Source: Corynebacterium terpenotabidum Y-11
GTDB taxonomy: Bacteria; Actinomycetota; Actinomycetes; Mycobacteriales; Mycobacteriaceae
Direction: 5' to 3'
DNA length: 64,000 bases
Assembly: GCF_000418365.1 (NCBI RefSeq)
Contig: NC_021663.1
Coordinates: 1,798,001 to 1,862,000 of the forward strand
Shown: in pieces, positions 45,753-54,060 of the stretch
Layout: every line of letters starts with the position of its first letter
How positions within the stretch are numbered: position 1 is the stretch's first letter
Program-made: the position numbers and the translations under genes
Notes under the pieces: generated by a model
What the model was told of the DNA's origin: nothing
Seen by the model: only the letters and a program-made list of their open reading frames with translations
Databases searched by the model: none

Positions 45753-46799
45753 ATGTCAAACAGCCCCGAGCCCATCGCCACCCCCGACGGCCCCGCCTAC
45801 GAAGGCCGACTGCTCGACCGCCCCGGGGACGACGTCGTCGACCAGGGCCCTGCCTTCGACATGAAGACGATCATGACCCGGCGCCTCTTCCTCGGTGCCG
45901 GAGCCGCCGGCGTCGGCGCCTTCGCCCTGGCAGCCTGCTCCGACGACTCCGCCACCAGCGCCAGCAGCACCACCACCTCGTCGTCCTCCTCCTCTTCCGC
46001 ATCCACGGCGTCCGCCACCCTGCCGGACGCGGAGATCCCCGACGAGACCGCCGGCCCCTACCCGGGTGATGGCTCCAACGGCCCGGACATCCTGGAGGAG
46101 TCCGGCATCGTCCGCAGCGATATCCGGTCCAGCATCGGCGCGGATTCCCCGGTGGACGGCGTCCCCCTGGAATTCACCTTCACCATCACTGACATGGCCA
46201 ATGACGACGCCCCCTTCGAAAACGTCGCCGTCTACGCCTGGCACTGCAACGCCGAGGGACTGTACTCGATGTACTCCGAAGGCGTCGAGGACGAGACCTG
46301 GCTGCGCGGCGTGCAGGTGGCCGACGCGGACGGCAAGGTGACGTACACCTCGATCGTGCCGGGCTGCTACCTCGGCCGCTGGCCGCACATCCACTTCGAG
46401 GTCTACCCCTCCGTGGACGACATCACCGATTCCACCAACGCCATCGCCACCTCGCAGATGGCCCTGCCGGAAGATGTGGCCAACACCGTCTACGCACTGG
46501 ACGCCTACGACGGTTCCGCCGAGAACCTGGCCCAGGTCACCCTCGACACCGACAACGTCTTCGGCGAGGACAGCGCGGCGCTGCAGATGGCGACCGTCTC
46601 CGGTGACGTGAACTCCGGGTACATCGCCTCTCTCGCCGTCCGGGTGGACACCTCCACCGAGCCGACCGGCGGGGACGCCCCCGCGGGCGGCGGCGAGGGC
46701 GGCCCCGGCGGCGAGGGCGGCGGCCCCGGTGCCGGTGGGGAGCCGCCGGCCGGTGAGCCGCCGGCCGGTTCCCCCGGCGCTGACGCGACCGGCAACTGA
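45753..46799 (+). CDS. Tat-exported lipoprotein of the intradiol ring-cleavage dioxygenase family
   Basis: From ATG 45753 a 37-residue head precedes the Tat signal TRRLFLGAGAAGVGAFALAAC, whose final Cys is a lipobox cysteine. A Ser/Thr linker leads to a dioxygenase-like domain: DETAGPYPGDG, VAVYAWHCNAEGLYSMYSEG, and PGCYLGRWPHIHFEVY, where Tyr and two His match the family's iron ligands. The tail is Gly/Pro-rich. It sits 56 bases before a tatA-tatC-tatB-like set, so it is probably that system's cargo (inference). The substrate is unknown; extracellular members often act on unknown aromatics. Confidence 0.8.
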   Translation: MSNSPEPIATPDGPAYEGRLLDRPGDDVVDQGPAFDMKTIMTRRLFLGAGAAGVGAFALAACSDDSATSASSTTTSSSSSSSASTASATLPDAEIPDETAGPYPGDGSNGPDILEESGIVRSDIRSSIGADSPVDGVPLEFTFTITDMANDDAPFENVAVYAWHCNAEGLYSMYSEGVEDETWLRGVQVADADGKVTYTSIVPGCYLGRWPHIHFEVYPSVDDITDSTNAIATSQMALPEDVANTVYALDAYDGSAENLAQVTLDTDNVFGEDSAALQMATVSGDVNSGYIASLAVRVDTSTEPTGGDAPAGGGEGGPGGEGGGPGAGGEPPAGEPPAGSPGADATGN

Positions 46800-46855
46800 C
46801 CCCCGACCACACCACCTACTCCTCCCCACCACTTCTGACCCCTTAGGAGCCCATC

Positions 46856-47143
46856 ATGTTCGCCAATCTCACCGGCATGCACGCCGTCGTCATCCTCGCC
46901 ATCGTCTTCCTCCTCTTCGGTGCAGCCAAGCTCCCCGGCCTGGCCAAGAGCGTCGGACAGTCCGTCCGCATCCTCAAGAAGGAGGTCGACGGCAACGGTG
47001 ACGATGCTGCGACCACCGCCGCCGTGACCGCTGACCCGGTCGTGACCGCACTGGCTACTCCGGTCGCCACCCAGGTCACCGCCCCGGTCACCGTCCCGGT
47101 CACCACCCCGGTCGCTGCGCAGCAGGAGCAGCGCATCTCATGA
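46856..47143 (+). CDS. tatA: TatA-like component of a second Tat system
   Basis: This 95-residue protein has a short hydrophobic helix (HAVVILAIVFLLFGAAKLPG), the FG-hinge (LLFGAAKLPGLAKSVGQSVR) and an amphipathic helix (ILKKEV), as in TatA/E. The tail is Thr/Val/Pro-rich and repetitive. Its stop overlaps the tatC start by four bases. The main housekeeping tatA is expected elsewhere. Confidence 0.85.
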   Translation: MFANLTGMHAVVILAIVFLLFGAAKLPGLAKSVGQSVRILKKEVDGNGDDAATTAAVTADPVVTALATPVATQVTAPVTVPVTTPVAAQQEQRIS

Positions 47144-47970
47144 CCGCCGCGGCCGTCCCGACCACGACCGCCCCACCTGAGGCCGCCGGCCCCGCCGCCG
47201 GCCAGTCCGTCCGGGACATGCCCAAGATGGCCCTGTCCGGACATCTGAAGGAGGCCCGGACCAGGATCACGCGTTCCGCACTGGCCCTCGTTGTCGGGGC
47301 GGTCGTCGCCTACCTGCTGTCCGATGCGGTCCTCAACGTCCTGCGGGCCCCGGTTCTCGATATCGCCGACTCCCGCAACGCCGCCATCAACTACGACAGC
47401 ATCACCGGCGCCTTCGATCTGAAACTGAGGATTGCGCTCTACGGTGGCATCGTCCTGTCCAGCCCGGTGTGGATGTACCAGCTCGTCGCCTACATCGCAC
47501 CGGGGCTGACCCGCCGGGAGAGGAAGTACACCTACGGCTTCCTCGCCGGGGTGATCCCCCTATTCGCCGTCGGCTGCGCGGTGGGTGTCCTGATCTTCCC
47601 CCGGATGGTGGAACTGCTCACCGGCTTCGCTTCCACCGACGACAGCACCCTGCTGCAGGCCTCCTCCTATTTCGATTTCGTCCTGAAGCTCGTGCTCGCC
47701 TCCGGTGTGGCCTTCACCCTGCCTGCGTTCCTCGTGGTGCTCAATGCCATGGGGATCCTGCCGGCGACAACCATCGCCGCCAGCTGGCGGGGAGCGGTGA
47801 TCGCCATCATCGTCTTCAGTGCACTGGTCACCCCGGCCGCCGACCTGATGTCCATGTTCCTCCTCGCCGTGCCCATGGTGCTGCTGTTCCTCATCGCACT
47901 GGGGATCGCCTGGCTGCACGACCGGAGGATGAACCGGCGGCTCGCCGCTGAACTGAAGGAAGTGATCTGA
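47140..47970 (+). CDS. tatC: TatC-like core of a second Tat system
   Basis: This 276-residue protein has six helices and the family landmarks: HLKEARTRI (the first-loop Glu), PVWMYQLVAYIAPGLTRRER and VTPAADLMSMFLLAVPM. The loop before helix 4 reads GVAFTLPAFL where most TatC proteins have F-E-(L/V)-P, so the usual Glu is replaced by Thr. It binds twin-arginine signals and forms the translocase with TatA/TatB. Tightly coupled with its neighbours on both sides. Confidence 0.88.
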   Translation: MTAAAVPTTTAPPEAAGPAAGQSVRDMPKMALSGHLKEARTRITRSALALVVGAVVAYLLSDAVLNVLRAPVLDIADSRNAAINYDSITGAFDLKLRIALYGGIVLSSPVWMYQLVAYIAPGLTRRERKYTYGFLAGVIPLFAVGCAVGVLIFPRMVELLTGFASTDDSTLLQASSYFDFVLKLVLASGVAFTLPAFLVVLNAMGILPATTIAASWRGAVIAIIVFSALVTPAADLMSMFLLAVPMVLLFLIALGIAWLHDRRMNRRLAAELKEVI

Positions 47971-47971
47971 C

Positions 47972-48538
47972 ATGCTCGGTCTCAGTTTCGAGAAGATCCT
48001 CATCATCGGGATCATCGCCGCCGTCATCATCGGTCCGGAGCGTCTGCCGCAGTACGCCGCGAAACTCGGTGAATTCATCCGGAACTTCCGCGACTTCACC
48101 GCAGCGACGAAAGCCCGGACGGAATCGGAACTGGGTGTCCCGCTCGACACGGACGCGTGGAGCCGACAGATCAGACAGTACGATCCCCGCGTCCTCGTGA
48201 AAGAGGCCCTGAGCGGGACGGACGCCGCGACGACCGCCGCAGCGACCGCGACGTCGCAACCGGTGGAGCCTGTGGCGCCGGTGGAGCCAGTGGCGTCAGC
48301 GGCGCAGACGGAGACATCCGTCGAGGAGTCGGCACCGACGGAGACATCCGTCGAGGAGTCGGCACCGACGGAAGTCCCGGCGCCCGATCCTGCCCCGGCC
48401 ATGCGGGAACGCTGGGTGATCGTCGGAGGCAGTTCCGGCCATCCGATCCGCCGGAAGATCCTGGAGCCGGTGCCGGACACCGCTGCCGACGACGGCGCGG
48501 ATCTCCTGGCCACCGCGGTGACGCCCCCGGTGTCCTGA
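47972..48538 (+). CDS. TatA/TatB-family protein, third gene of the Tat cluster
   Basis: This 188-residue protein begins MLGLSFEKILIIGIIAAVII-GPERLPQYAAKLGEFIRNFR, the TatB-like start with GPERLP hinge and amphipathic helix. The long tail is low-complexity and contains a perfect 30-bp tandem duplication. It starts one base after the tatC stop. The GPERLP form fits TatB rather than TatA. Confidence 0.82.
   Translation: MLGLSFEKILIIGIIAAVIIGPERLPQYAAKLGEFIRNFRDFTAATKARTESELGVPLDTDAWSRQIRQYDPRVLVKEALSGTDAATTAAATATSQPVEPVAPVEPVASAAQTETSVEESAPTETSVEESAPTEVPAPDPAPAMRERWVIVGGSSGHPIRRKILEPVPDTAADDGADLLATAVTPPVS
48311..48370 (+). repeat. perfect 30-bp tandem duplication in the tatB-like gene
   Basis: Bases 48311-48340 and 48341-48370 are identical, coding for ETSVEESAPT twice. 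It lies in the disordered tail and keeps the frame. The exact identity suggests a recent duplication. Confidence 0.85.
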
Positions 48539-48651
48539 CGTCCGCTGCGGTGAGCTCGGGGCCGTTACCGCGGAACGTCACCACCATGAGGTGCACCGGC
48601 GCCGCACCTCAGTGACCGTGGGGGAGGGGGAAGCGCCCGCGGGGACGCCGC

Positions 48652-49128
48652 TCATGCGACGTGCGCGACCCGGACCCGTTCTTTCAGCCGGAAGTAGACC
48701 CGGCTACGCACCGTGGCGACGACGTCCCCCGAGACGTCGGTGATTTCCGTGGTGAACCAGTGCAGATACTTCGACCCGTCCGCGGTCTTCTCCCGGATGA
48801 GGTCGAAAGTCCCGTCATCGGTGCGCATGTCCGCGGTGATGCGTCCCCGCCCCGGTTTGAGGTAGGTGACGTGGGATTCGGCGTCCCACACGTTGTAGTC
48901 CCCACCGAGCCGGACAAGGCCCATGTACAGGTAAAAGCCGTCGGTCATCGTCTGGATCGTGCCGCCGAAGGCGGAGCCGACAAGGTTGGCGTTGATCCGC
49001 CGCGGTCGGTGCGTGGTGATGACCCGGGAGCCGTCATCAGCGATGTGCGCCAGCCTGATCCCTGAGCCCACGTAGGGCGGGAACAGGCCGAGCAGGAACT
49101 TCAGTTGGCGGGGGGAAGGTTTGAGCAC
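48652..49128 (-). CDS. DUF4442 hot-dog-fold protein, copy 1
   Basis: This 158-residue protein (NLVGSAFGGTIQTMTDGFYL, YMGLVRLGGDYNVWDAESHV, TYLKPGRGRITADMRTDDGT) is of the DUF4442 type, related to thioesterase hot-dog folds. A clear paralogue lies at 56028-56489. It is probably an acyl-CoA-handling protein; the substrate is unknown. It is convergent with the Tat cluster. Confidence 0.8.
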   Translation of the reverse strand: MLKPSPRQLKFLLGLFPPYVGSGIRLAHIADDGSRVITTHRPRRINANLVGSAFGGTIQTMTDGFYLYMGLVRLGGDYNVWDAESHVTYLKPGRGRITADMRTDDGTFDLIREKTADGSKYLHWFTTEITDVSGDVVATVRSRVYFRLKERVRVAHVA

Positions 49129-49366
49129 GGAACCTATGCTAGACCGCCGGGCACGGGTGCGCGCAGGTTTCCGCTGACGCGATCCCGGCCCTCGCCACCG
49201 TCACGGCACCGGTGGCCCCGCCCTCTCACCGAACCCGGGTCTGGTGGCACCCCCGGCCGCAACCTACAGTTAATATTTGACTGATGTGACTGCAGCCCCA
49301 TACAGCTCCGCGGACCCTCACCCGCAGAGCCTTCTCCTTCACCGCTGCCCCGACGAAAGGTGCTTC

Positions 49367-50419
49367 GTGAACCATCCTGAGCCGACGACGACGGCCGTCC
49401 CCACCCAGTGGGTAGGTCCACTGCGCATCAGCGGCAATGCCTTCACCAGCGGCGCCCCCTATGAGGAGGTGACCGTCCCCCTCGCGACCTTCGAGACACC
49501 TCTGTGGCCGTCCGTCGGACGCGGTGCCAGTATCTCCCGGGAGTTGCCCAACGGCATCCGCACCACAGTCATCGCCGAGTCGATGACCCGTTCCGTGCTC
49601 TTCGTCGCGGACAACGCCGCCGTCGCCGCCACCGCTGCCGAGGCCATCACCTCCCGACTCGAGGAGCTGAAGGCTGTGGTCGGCCAGACCACGAGCCACG
49701 GCCGTCTGGTGGACATCCACACCGAGATCGTCGGCAACCTGCTGTACGTCCGCTTTGAACTGCACCCCGGTGACGCCTCCGGCCACAACATGGTCACCAA
49801 GGCTGCCGACGCGCTCATGGAGCACATCCTCTCCTGGTCTCTCGGCCTCGACTATGGTTCCGTCTCCGGGAACCTGTGCAGCGACAAGAAGGCCACCGCC
49901 GTCAACGGCATCCTCGGCCGCGGTAAGAACGTTGTCGCCGAGATCTTCCTGCCCCACGAGGTCGTCGAACGGCGCCTGCGCACCACGGCGTCCGCCCTGG
50001 CGGACCTGGTCGTCCGCAAGAACCTCGTCGGTTCCACCCTCGCCGGTGCGCTGCGCTCCGCCAATGCGCACTACGCCAATATGCTGCTGGGCTTCTACCT
50101 CGCCACCGGGCAGGACGCCGCGAACATCGTCGAGGGCTCCCAGGGCATCACCTATGCCGAAGCGCGGGAGGACGGACTGTACTTCTCCTGCACCCTGCCG
50201 AACATCATCGTCGGCACGGTCGGCAGTGGAAAGCACCTGCCGGACGTCACCGCTGCCCTGGAACGCATCGGTTGCCGCGAGGACCGGGAGGTCGGTCAGA
50301 ATGCCCGGCGTCTGGCCTCGCTCATCGCCGCCACGGTATTGTGCGGTGAACTATCCCTGCTCGCCGCACAGACCAATCCCGGCGAGCTCATGTCCACCCA
50401 TCTCTCCATGGAACGTTAG
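49367..50419 (+). CDS. hydroxymethylglutaryl-CoA reductase, soluble
   Basis: From GTG 49367 (GAAAGG upstream) the 350-residue enzyme has VPLATFETPLWPSVGRGAS (the catalytic Glu), PGDASGHNMVTKAADALMEH, the catalytic Lys in SDKKATAVNGILGRGKNVVA, the Asp in ATGQDAANIVEGSQ and a late His in GELMSTHLSMER. The DKKATAVN and GRGK patterns are class I-like without the membrane domain. It forms mevalonate from HMG-CoA, or runs in reverse. It is followed 14 bases later by HMG-CoA synthase. Confidence 0.88.
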   Translation: MNHPEPTTTAVPTQWVGPLRISGNAFTSGAPYEEVTVPLATFETPLWPSVGRGASISRELPNGIRTTVIAESMTRSVLFVADNAAVAATAAEAITSRLEELKAVVGQTTSHGRLVDIHTEIVGNLLYVRFELHPGDASGHNMVTKAADALMEHILSWSLGLDYGSVSGNLCSDKKATAVNGILGRGKNVVAEIFLPHEVVERRLRTTASALADLVVRKNLVGSTLAGALRSANAHYANMLLGFYLATGQDAANIVEGSQGITYAEAREDGLYFSCTLPNIIVGTVGSGKHLPDVTAALERIGCREDREVGQNARRLASLIAATVLCGELSLLAAQTNPGELMSTHLSMER

Positions 50420-50433
50420 GAAGGCCCGACCTT

Positions 50434-51621
50434 ATGACCGCAATCGGTATCCACGACCTGGAGCTTGCCACCGGGCATCATGTTCTCGAGCTCACTGACC
50501 TCGCCGAATCCCAGGGGGTGGTCCCGGGAAAGTACATTCTCGGTCTCGGCCAGTCACAGTTCAGCGTCCTGTCCGAGGACGAGGACATCGTCACCATGGG
50601 CGCGGCAGCTGCTCTCCCGCTGCTGGAGCGCAACGGCATTGAGGGGATCCGCACCCTCCTCTTCGCCACCGAGAGCGGCGTGGACCAGTCCAAGGCCGCC
50701 GGTGTGGCCGCGCTGCGTCTGCTCGGACTGCCGTCCGGTGTCCGCACCGTCGAGATGAAGCAGGCCTGCTACGGCGGGACCGCCGCACTGCAGGCCGCCA
50801 TCGGCATCGTCGCCCGCGCCCCGGAGGAGAAGGTCCTCGTCATCGCCAGCGACAACGCCCGCTACCTGCTGGATTCCCCGGGCGAGCCGACCCAGGGTGC
50901 CGGTGCGGTCGCGATGCTCGTCTCCGCCGACCCCGCTCTGCTGGAGATCGAACCGATCAACGGCATCTCCACCACCGATGTCGACGATTTCTGGCGTCCG
51001 AACGATTCCACCACCGCCGTCGTCGACGGTCACCTGTCCGTCGGCGCCTACCTCGACGCACTGTCGGACGCCTGGAAGGACCTGGAAGGACGCGGCGGCC
51101 CGGCGATCGGCGACATCGACCGCATCCTCTACCACCAGCCGTACACGAAGATGGCGAAGAAGGCGCAGCAGCGCCTGCGGGAGGTCACCGGTGAGGAGAT
51201 CAGCACCGCACTGAACCCGGGTGACGAGGTCGACGGCCGGGACACCGGTCTGGAGACCGGATCACGCTACAATCGCCGCCTCGGCAACAGTTACACCGCC
51301 TCGCTGTACGCCGGCCTGGCGTCCCTGCTCGACCACGACGATGAGCTGGCGGGGAAGCGCATCGGCCTGTTCAGCTACGGGTCCGGGTGCGTCTCCGAGT
51401 TCTTCACCGGCATCGTGCAGGAGGGTTACCGCGAGGTCCGCGCGGCGTCCCACGTCGAGGACGTGCTGGACGCCCGCGTCCCGGTGACCGTCGCCGAGTA
51501 CCGTGACCTGCACAACGCACCGCACGGCACCAGCACCGACCAGGTCACCCCGGCCGTGACCACCGGTCCGTTCCGCTTCGCGGGGGTGGCCGACCAGGCC
51601 CGCCGCTACGAGGTGCGTTGA
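50434..51621 (+). CDS. hydroxymethylglutaryl-CoA synthase
   Basis: This 395-residue thiolase-fold enzyme has the catalytic Cys in EMKQACYGGTAALQAA, the His in RILYHQPYTKMAKKA, and the late LGNSYTASLYAGLASLLDHD and GLFSYGSGCVSEFF motifs. The general-base Glu is in LLFATESGVDQSKA. It condenses acetyl-CoA with acetoacetyl-CoA. The pair with the reductase is the first half of the mevalonate route; no mevalonate kinase or decarboxylase is in the window. Confidence 0.9.
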   Translation: MTAIGIHDLELATGHHVLELTDLAESQGVVPGKYILGLGQSQFSVLSEDEDIVTMGAAAALPLLERNGIEGIRTLLFATESGVDQSKAAGVAALRLLGLPSGVRTVEMKQACYGGTAALQAAIGIVARAPEEKVLVIASDNARYLLDSPGEPTQGAGAVAMLVSADPALLEIEPINGISTTDVDDFWRPNDSTTAVVDGHLSVGAYLDALSDAWKDLEGRGGPAIGDIDRILYHQPYTKMAKKAQQRLREVTGEEISTALNPGDEVDGRDTGLETGSRYNRRLGNSYTASLYAGLASLLDHDDELAGKRIGLFSYGSGCVSEFFTGIVQEGYREVRAASHVEDVLDARVPVTVAEYRDLHNAPHGTSTDQVTPAVTTGPFRFAGVADQARRYEVR

Positions 51622-52238
51622 GTTCCACCGGTCTTGTCACCGGCGACGACGGCCGCGCCCGCCCTGCGTGGGCGAGCGCAAACCCGTTGTTGCGGGACTA
51701 CTACGACACCGAGTGGGGCATGCCCGTCCGAGACGAGCAGGGCATGTTCGAACGTCTCAGCCTGGAGGCCTTCCAGTCCGGACTGTCGTGGGAAACGATC
51801 CTGCGCAAGCGGCCCGCTTTCCGAGTAGCCTTCGGCGCCTTTGCCCCGGACGTGGTCGCTGATTTCGGGGACGCCGAGGTCGAACGGCTCATGGCCGACG
51901 CCGGCATCGTGCGCAACCGCCGGAAGATCCTGGCCACCGTCACGAACGCGCAGGCCACCGTGCGACTGCGGGACGACCCCGACGTGGTCGGCGGGTTGGC
52001 GGAGTTCGTGTGGTCCTTCCAGCCTGCGGAGACGCCCGCCCCACGCACGGTCGCGGAGATTCCCACGACCTCACCTGAATCCCTCGCCCTGTCGACGGCA
52101 CTGAAGCAGAAGGGTTTCACCTTCGTCGGGTCCACGACGATGTTCGCCCTGATGGAGGCCACCGGCATCGTGGACACGCACCTGGTCGGCTCGCACCGCC
52201 GCGGCACCTCCGGGGTCTGGTCGACAGATCATTCCTGA
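51618..52238 (+). CDS. tag: DNA-3-methyladenine glycosylase I
   Basis: This protein of about 206 residues from TTG 51618 overlaps the HMG-CoA synthase stop. Tag landmarks: DYYDTEWGMPVRDEQGMFER, LSLEAFQSGLSWETILRKRP, FRVAFGAF, DAGIVRNRRKI and KGFTFVGSTTMFALMEATGI-VDTHLVGSHRR. It removes 3-methyladenine from alkylated DNA. The neighbouring ogt gene makes a small alkylation-repair pair. Confidence 0.92.
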   Translation: MSSTGLVTGDDGRARPAWASANPLLRDYYDTEWGMPVRDEQGMFERLSLEAFQSGLSWETILRKRPAFRVAFGAFAPDVVADFGDAEVERLMADAGIVRNRRKILATVTNAQATVRLRDDPDVVGGLAEFVWSFQPAETPAPRTVAEIPTTSPESLALSTALKQKGFTFVGSTTMFALMEATGIVDTHLVGSHRRGTSGVWSTDHS

Positions 52239-52278
52239 CCGGTTCGACGTCGAGCAGCGCTGGTCAGGGTAGCGTGAA

Positions 52279-52794
52279 GTGATGGACCATACCCCCGAGG
52301 TCACCTACCGCACCGTCGACTCCCCCATCGGCCCACTGCTCCTCGCTGCCACACCGGTCGGGCTGGTCCGCGTCGCCTTCGCCGCCGAGGGATTCGACAC
52401 CGTCCTCACCGACCTCGCCGCGGCCATCGGCCCGCAGGTCACGGAGTCGCCGCACGCGCTGGACGCCGCGGCATCCCAGCTCGACGCCTATTTCGCCGGC
52501 ACCCGGCACACCATTGACCTGCCGCTGGATCTCCGCCTGTCCAGCGGCTTCCGGAGGACGGTCCAGCAACATCTGCCGCGCATCGGCTACGGACACACCG
52601 AAACCTACAAGCAGGTCGCCGAGCACGTCGGCAACCCGAAGGCGGTGCGTGCGGTCGGTACGGCCTGCGCGACGAACCCGATCCCGGTCGTGGTTCCCTG
52701 TCACCGCGTCGTGCGCTCCGACGGTGGCCTCGGCGGCTACCGGGGTGGACTGGAGGCGAAGATCCTCCTGCTCGACCTGGAGAAAACTGCGTAG
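52279..52794 (+). CDS. ogt: methylated-DNA-protein cysteine methyltransferase
   Basis: This 171-residue protein has the acceptor motif VVPCHRVVRSDGGLGGYRGG, preceded by the HTH-like YGHTETYKQVAEHVGNPKAV and RAVGTACATNP. It transfers the alkyl group from O6-alkylguanine to its own Cys. GTG 52279 and ATG 52282 are equally possible starts. Confidence 0.94.
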   Translation: MMDHTPEVTYRTVDSPIGPLLLAATPVGLVRVAFAAEGFDTVLTDLAAAIGPQVTESPHALDAAASQLDAYFAGTRHTIDLPLDLRLSSGFRRTVQQHLPRIGYGHTETYKQVAEHVGNPKAVRAVGTACATNPIPVVVPCHRVVRSDGGLGGYRGGLEAKILLLDLEKTA

Positions 52795-52827
52795 TGATCT
52801 GACCGTCCTGCGCCTATCCTCGTGGTC

Positions 52828-53535
52828 ATGCCCACTGTCATCCTCGTCCGCCACGGCCGCAGCACCGCCAACACCTCCGGCGTCCTTGCCGGACGTACCC
52901 CGGGCGTCTTCCTCGATGACACCGGCAAAACGCAGGTGGGGCGCACCGGCGCGCGCCTCGCCGCCGTCCCGTTGGCTGCACTGGTCACCAGCCCCTTGGA
53001 GCGGTGCCGTCAGACCGCACAGGCGATCCTCGACGCACAGACCACCGCCCTCACCCTCATCACCGAGGACGGTCTCCTGGAATGCGATTACGGCGACTGG
53101 CAGAACCGGAAGATCACTGACCTGACGAAAGAGCCGCTGTGGACGACCGTCACCGACCGGCCGAGCCGGGCTGTCTTTCCCGGCGGCGAATCACTGTCCG
53201 CCATGCAGGAACGCGCCGTGCAGGCGGTCCGCACCCACGACGCCGCAGTCCTGGAACAGTGCGGTCAGCAGGCGGTATGGGCCGCCGTCACCCACGGTGA
53301 CATCATCAAGTCCGTTATCGCGGACGCCTACGGCATGCCCTTCGATCACTTCCAACGCGTCCACGCCGACCCCGCCTCCGTCTCGATCATCCACTACCCG
53401 GAGAACCGGGACGCCGCCCCCCACGTCCTGGCGGTGAACACCGAGGACGGCGCTCTGGCGTGGCTGCGCCCGAAGATGGCGAAGGAAACCACCGCTGAGG
53501 TCGGTGGCGGTGCAGGTCACTACGCAGCGCCCTAG
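52828..53535 (+). CDS. histidine phosphatase-family protein (MSMEG_4193-type)
   Basis: From ATG 52828 the 235-residue protein has the RHG motif VILVRHGRSTANTSGVLAGR, LVTSPLERCRQTAQAI, LLECDYGDWQ and the second His in AVTHGDIIKSVIADAYG. In actinobacteria this family is encoded with DUF3090 and SCO1664 proteins, as here. The natural substrate is unknown. Confidence 0.87.
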   Translation: MPTVILVRHGRSTANTSGVLAGRTPGVFLDDTGKTQVGRTGARLAAVPLAALVTSPLERCRQTAQAILDAQTTALTLITEDGLLECDYGDWQNRKITDLTKEPLWTTVTDRPSRAVFPGGESLSAMQERAVQAVRTHDAAVLEQCGQQAVWAAVTHGDIIKSVIADAYGMPFDHFQRVHADPASVSIIHYPENRDAAPHVLAVNTEDGALAWLRPKMAKETTAEVGGGAGHYAAP

Positions 53536-53544
53536 ACTGGCGGC

Positions 53545-54060
53545 ATGCCCACCATCACACACGGATTCGACTGGCCCGACCGCTTCGTCGTCGGCACCGT
53601 GGGACTGCCCGGTGACCGCACATTCTTCCTGCAGGCCACGGACCGCGGACGCACGATCAGCGTCTCCCTGGAGAAGCAGCAGTCCGCCGCCCTCGCCGAG
53701 GGCGTCGACGAGCTGCTGGCCACCCTGAAGAGCCGGGACGGCAATCCCTTCCACGTCCCTGACCACACCCCGGACGAACTCGTCGACGATGGGCCCCTGG
53801 AGCTGCCCTTGGACGATGAGTTCCGCGTCGGCATCCTCACCCTGGGCTGGGATCCGACGACCTCGCAGGTGGTGATCGAGGCCGCGCCCGCCCCCGAGGT
53901 GGATCCGGAGGAGTTCGAGGCGGCCAACGCCGCCGGTGAGGATTCCGTCGAGCTGGAGTTCGAGCCTGAGGAGGTCCTCCTGGTCCGGATCCCCGTCGGC
54001 GCCGCCCGCGCCTTCGCCGACCGCACCCGCGCGATCGTCGCCGCTGGCCGCGGACAGTGA
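53545..54060 (+). CDS. DUF3090 family protein
   Basis: This 171-residue protein (FDWPDRFVVGTVGLPGDRTF, QAATDRGR-like strand and EFRVGILTLGWDP, ending IPVGAARAFADRTRAIVAAG) is of the DUF3090 type. It starts nine bases after the phosphatase gene and overlaps the kinase-like gene by four bases. The function is unknown; the three genes travel together, often near mshC in other genera. Confidence 0.85.
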   Translation: MPTITHGFDWPDRFVVGTVGLPGDRTFFLQATDRGRTISVSLEKQQSAALAEGVDELLATLKSRDGNPFHVPDHTPDELVDDGPLELPLDDEFRVGILTLGWDPTTSQVVIEAAPAPEVDPEEFEAANAAGEDSVELEFEPEEVLLVRIPVGAARAFADRTRAIVAAGRGQ

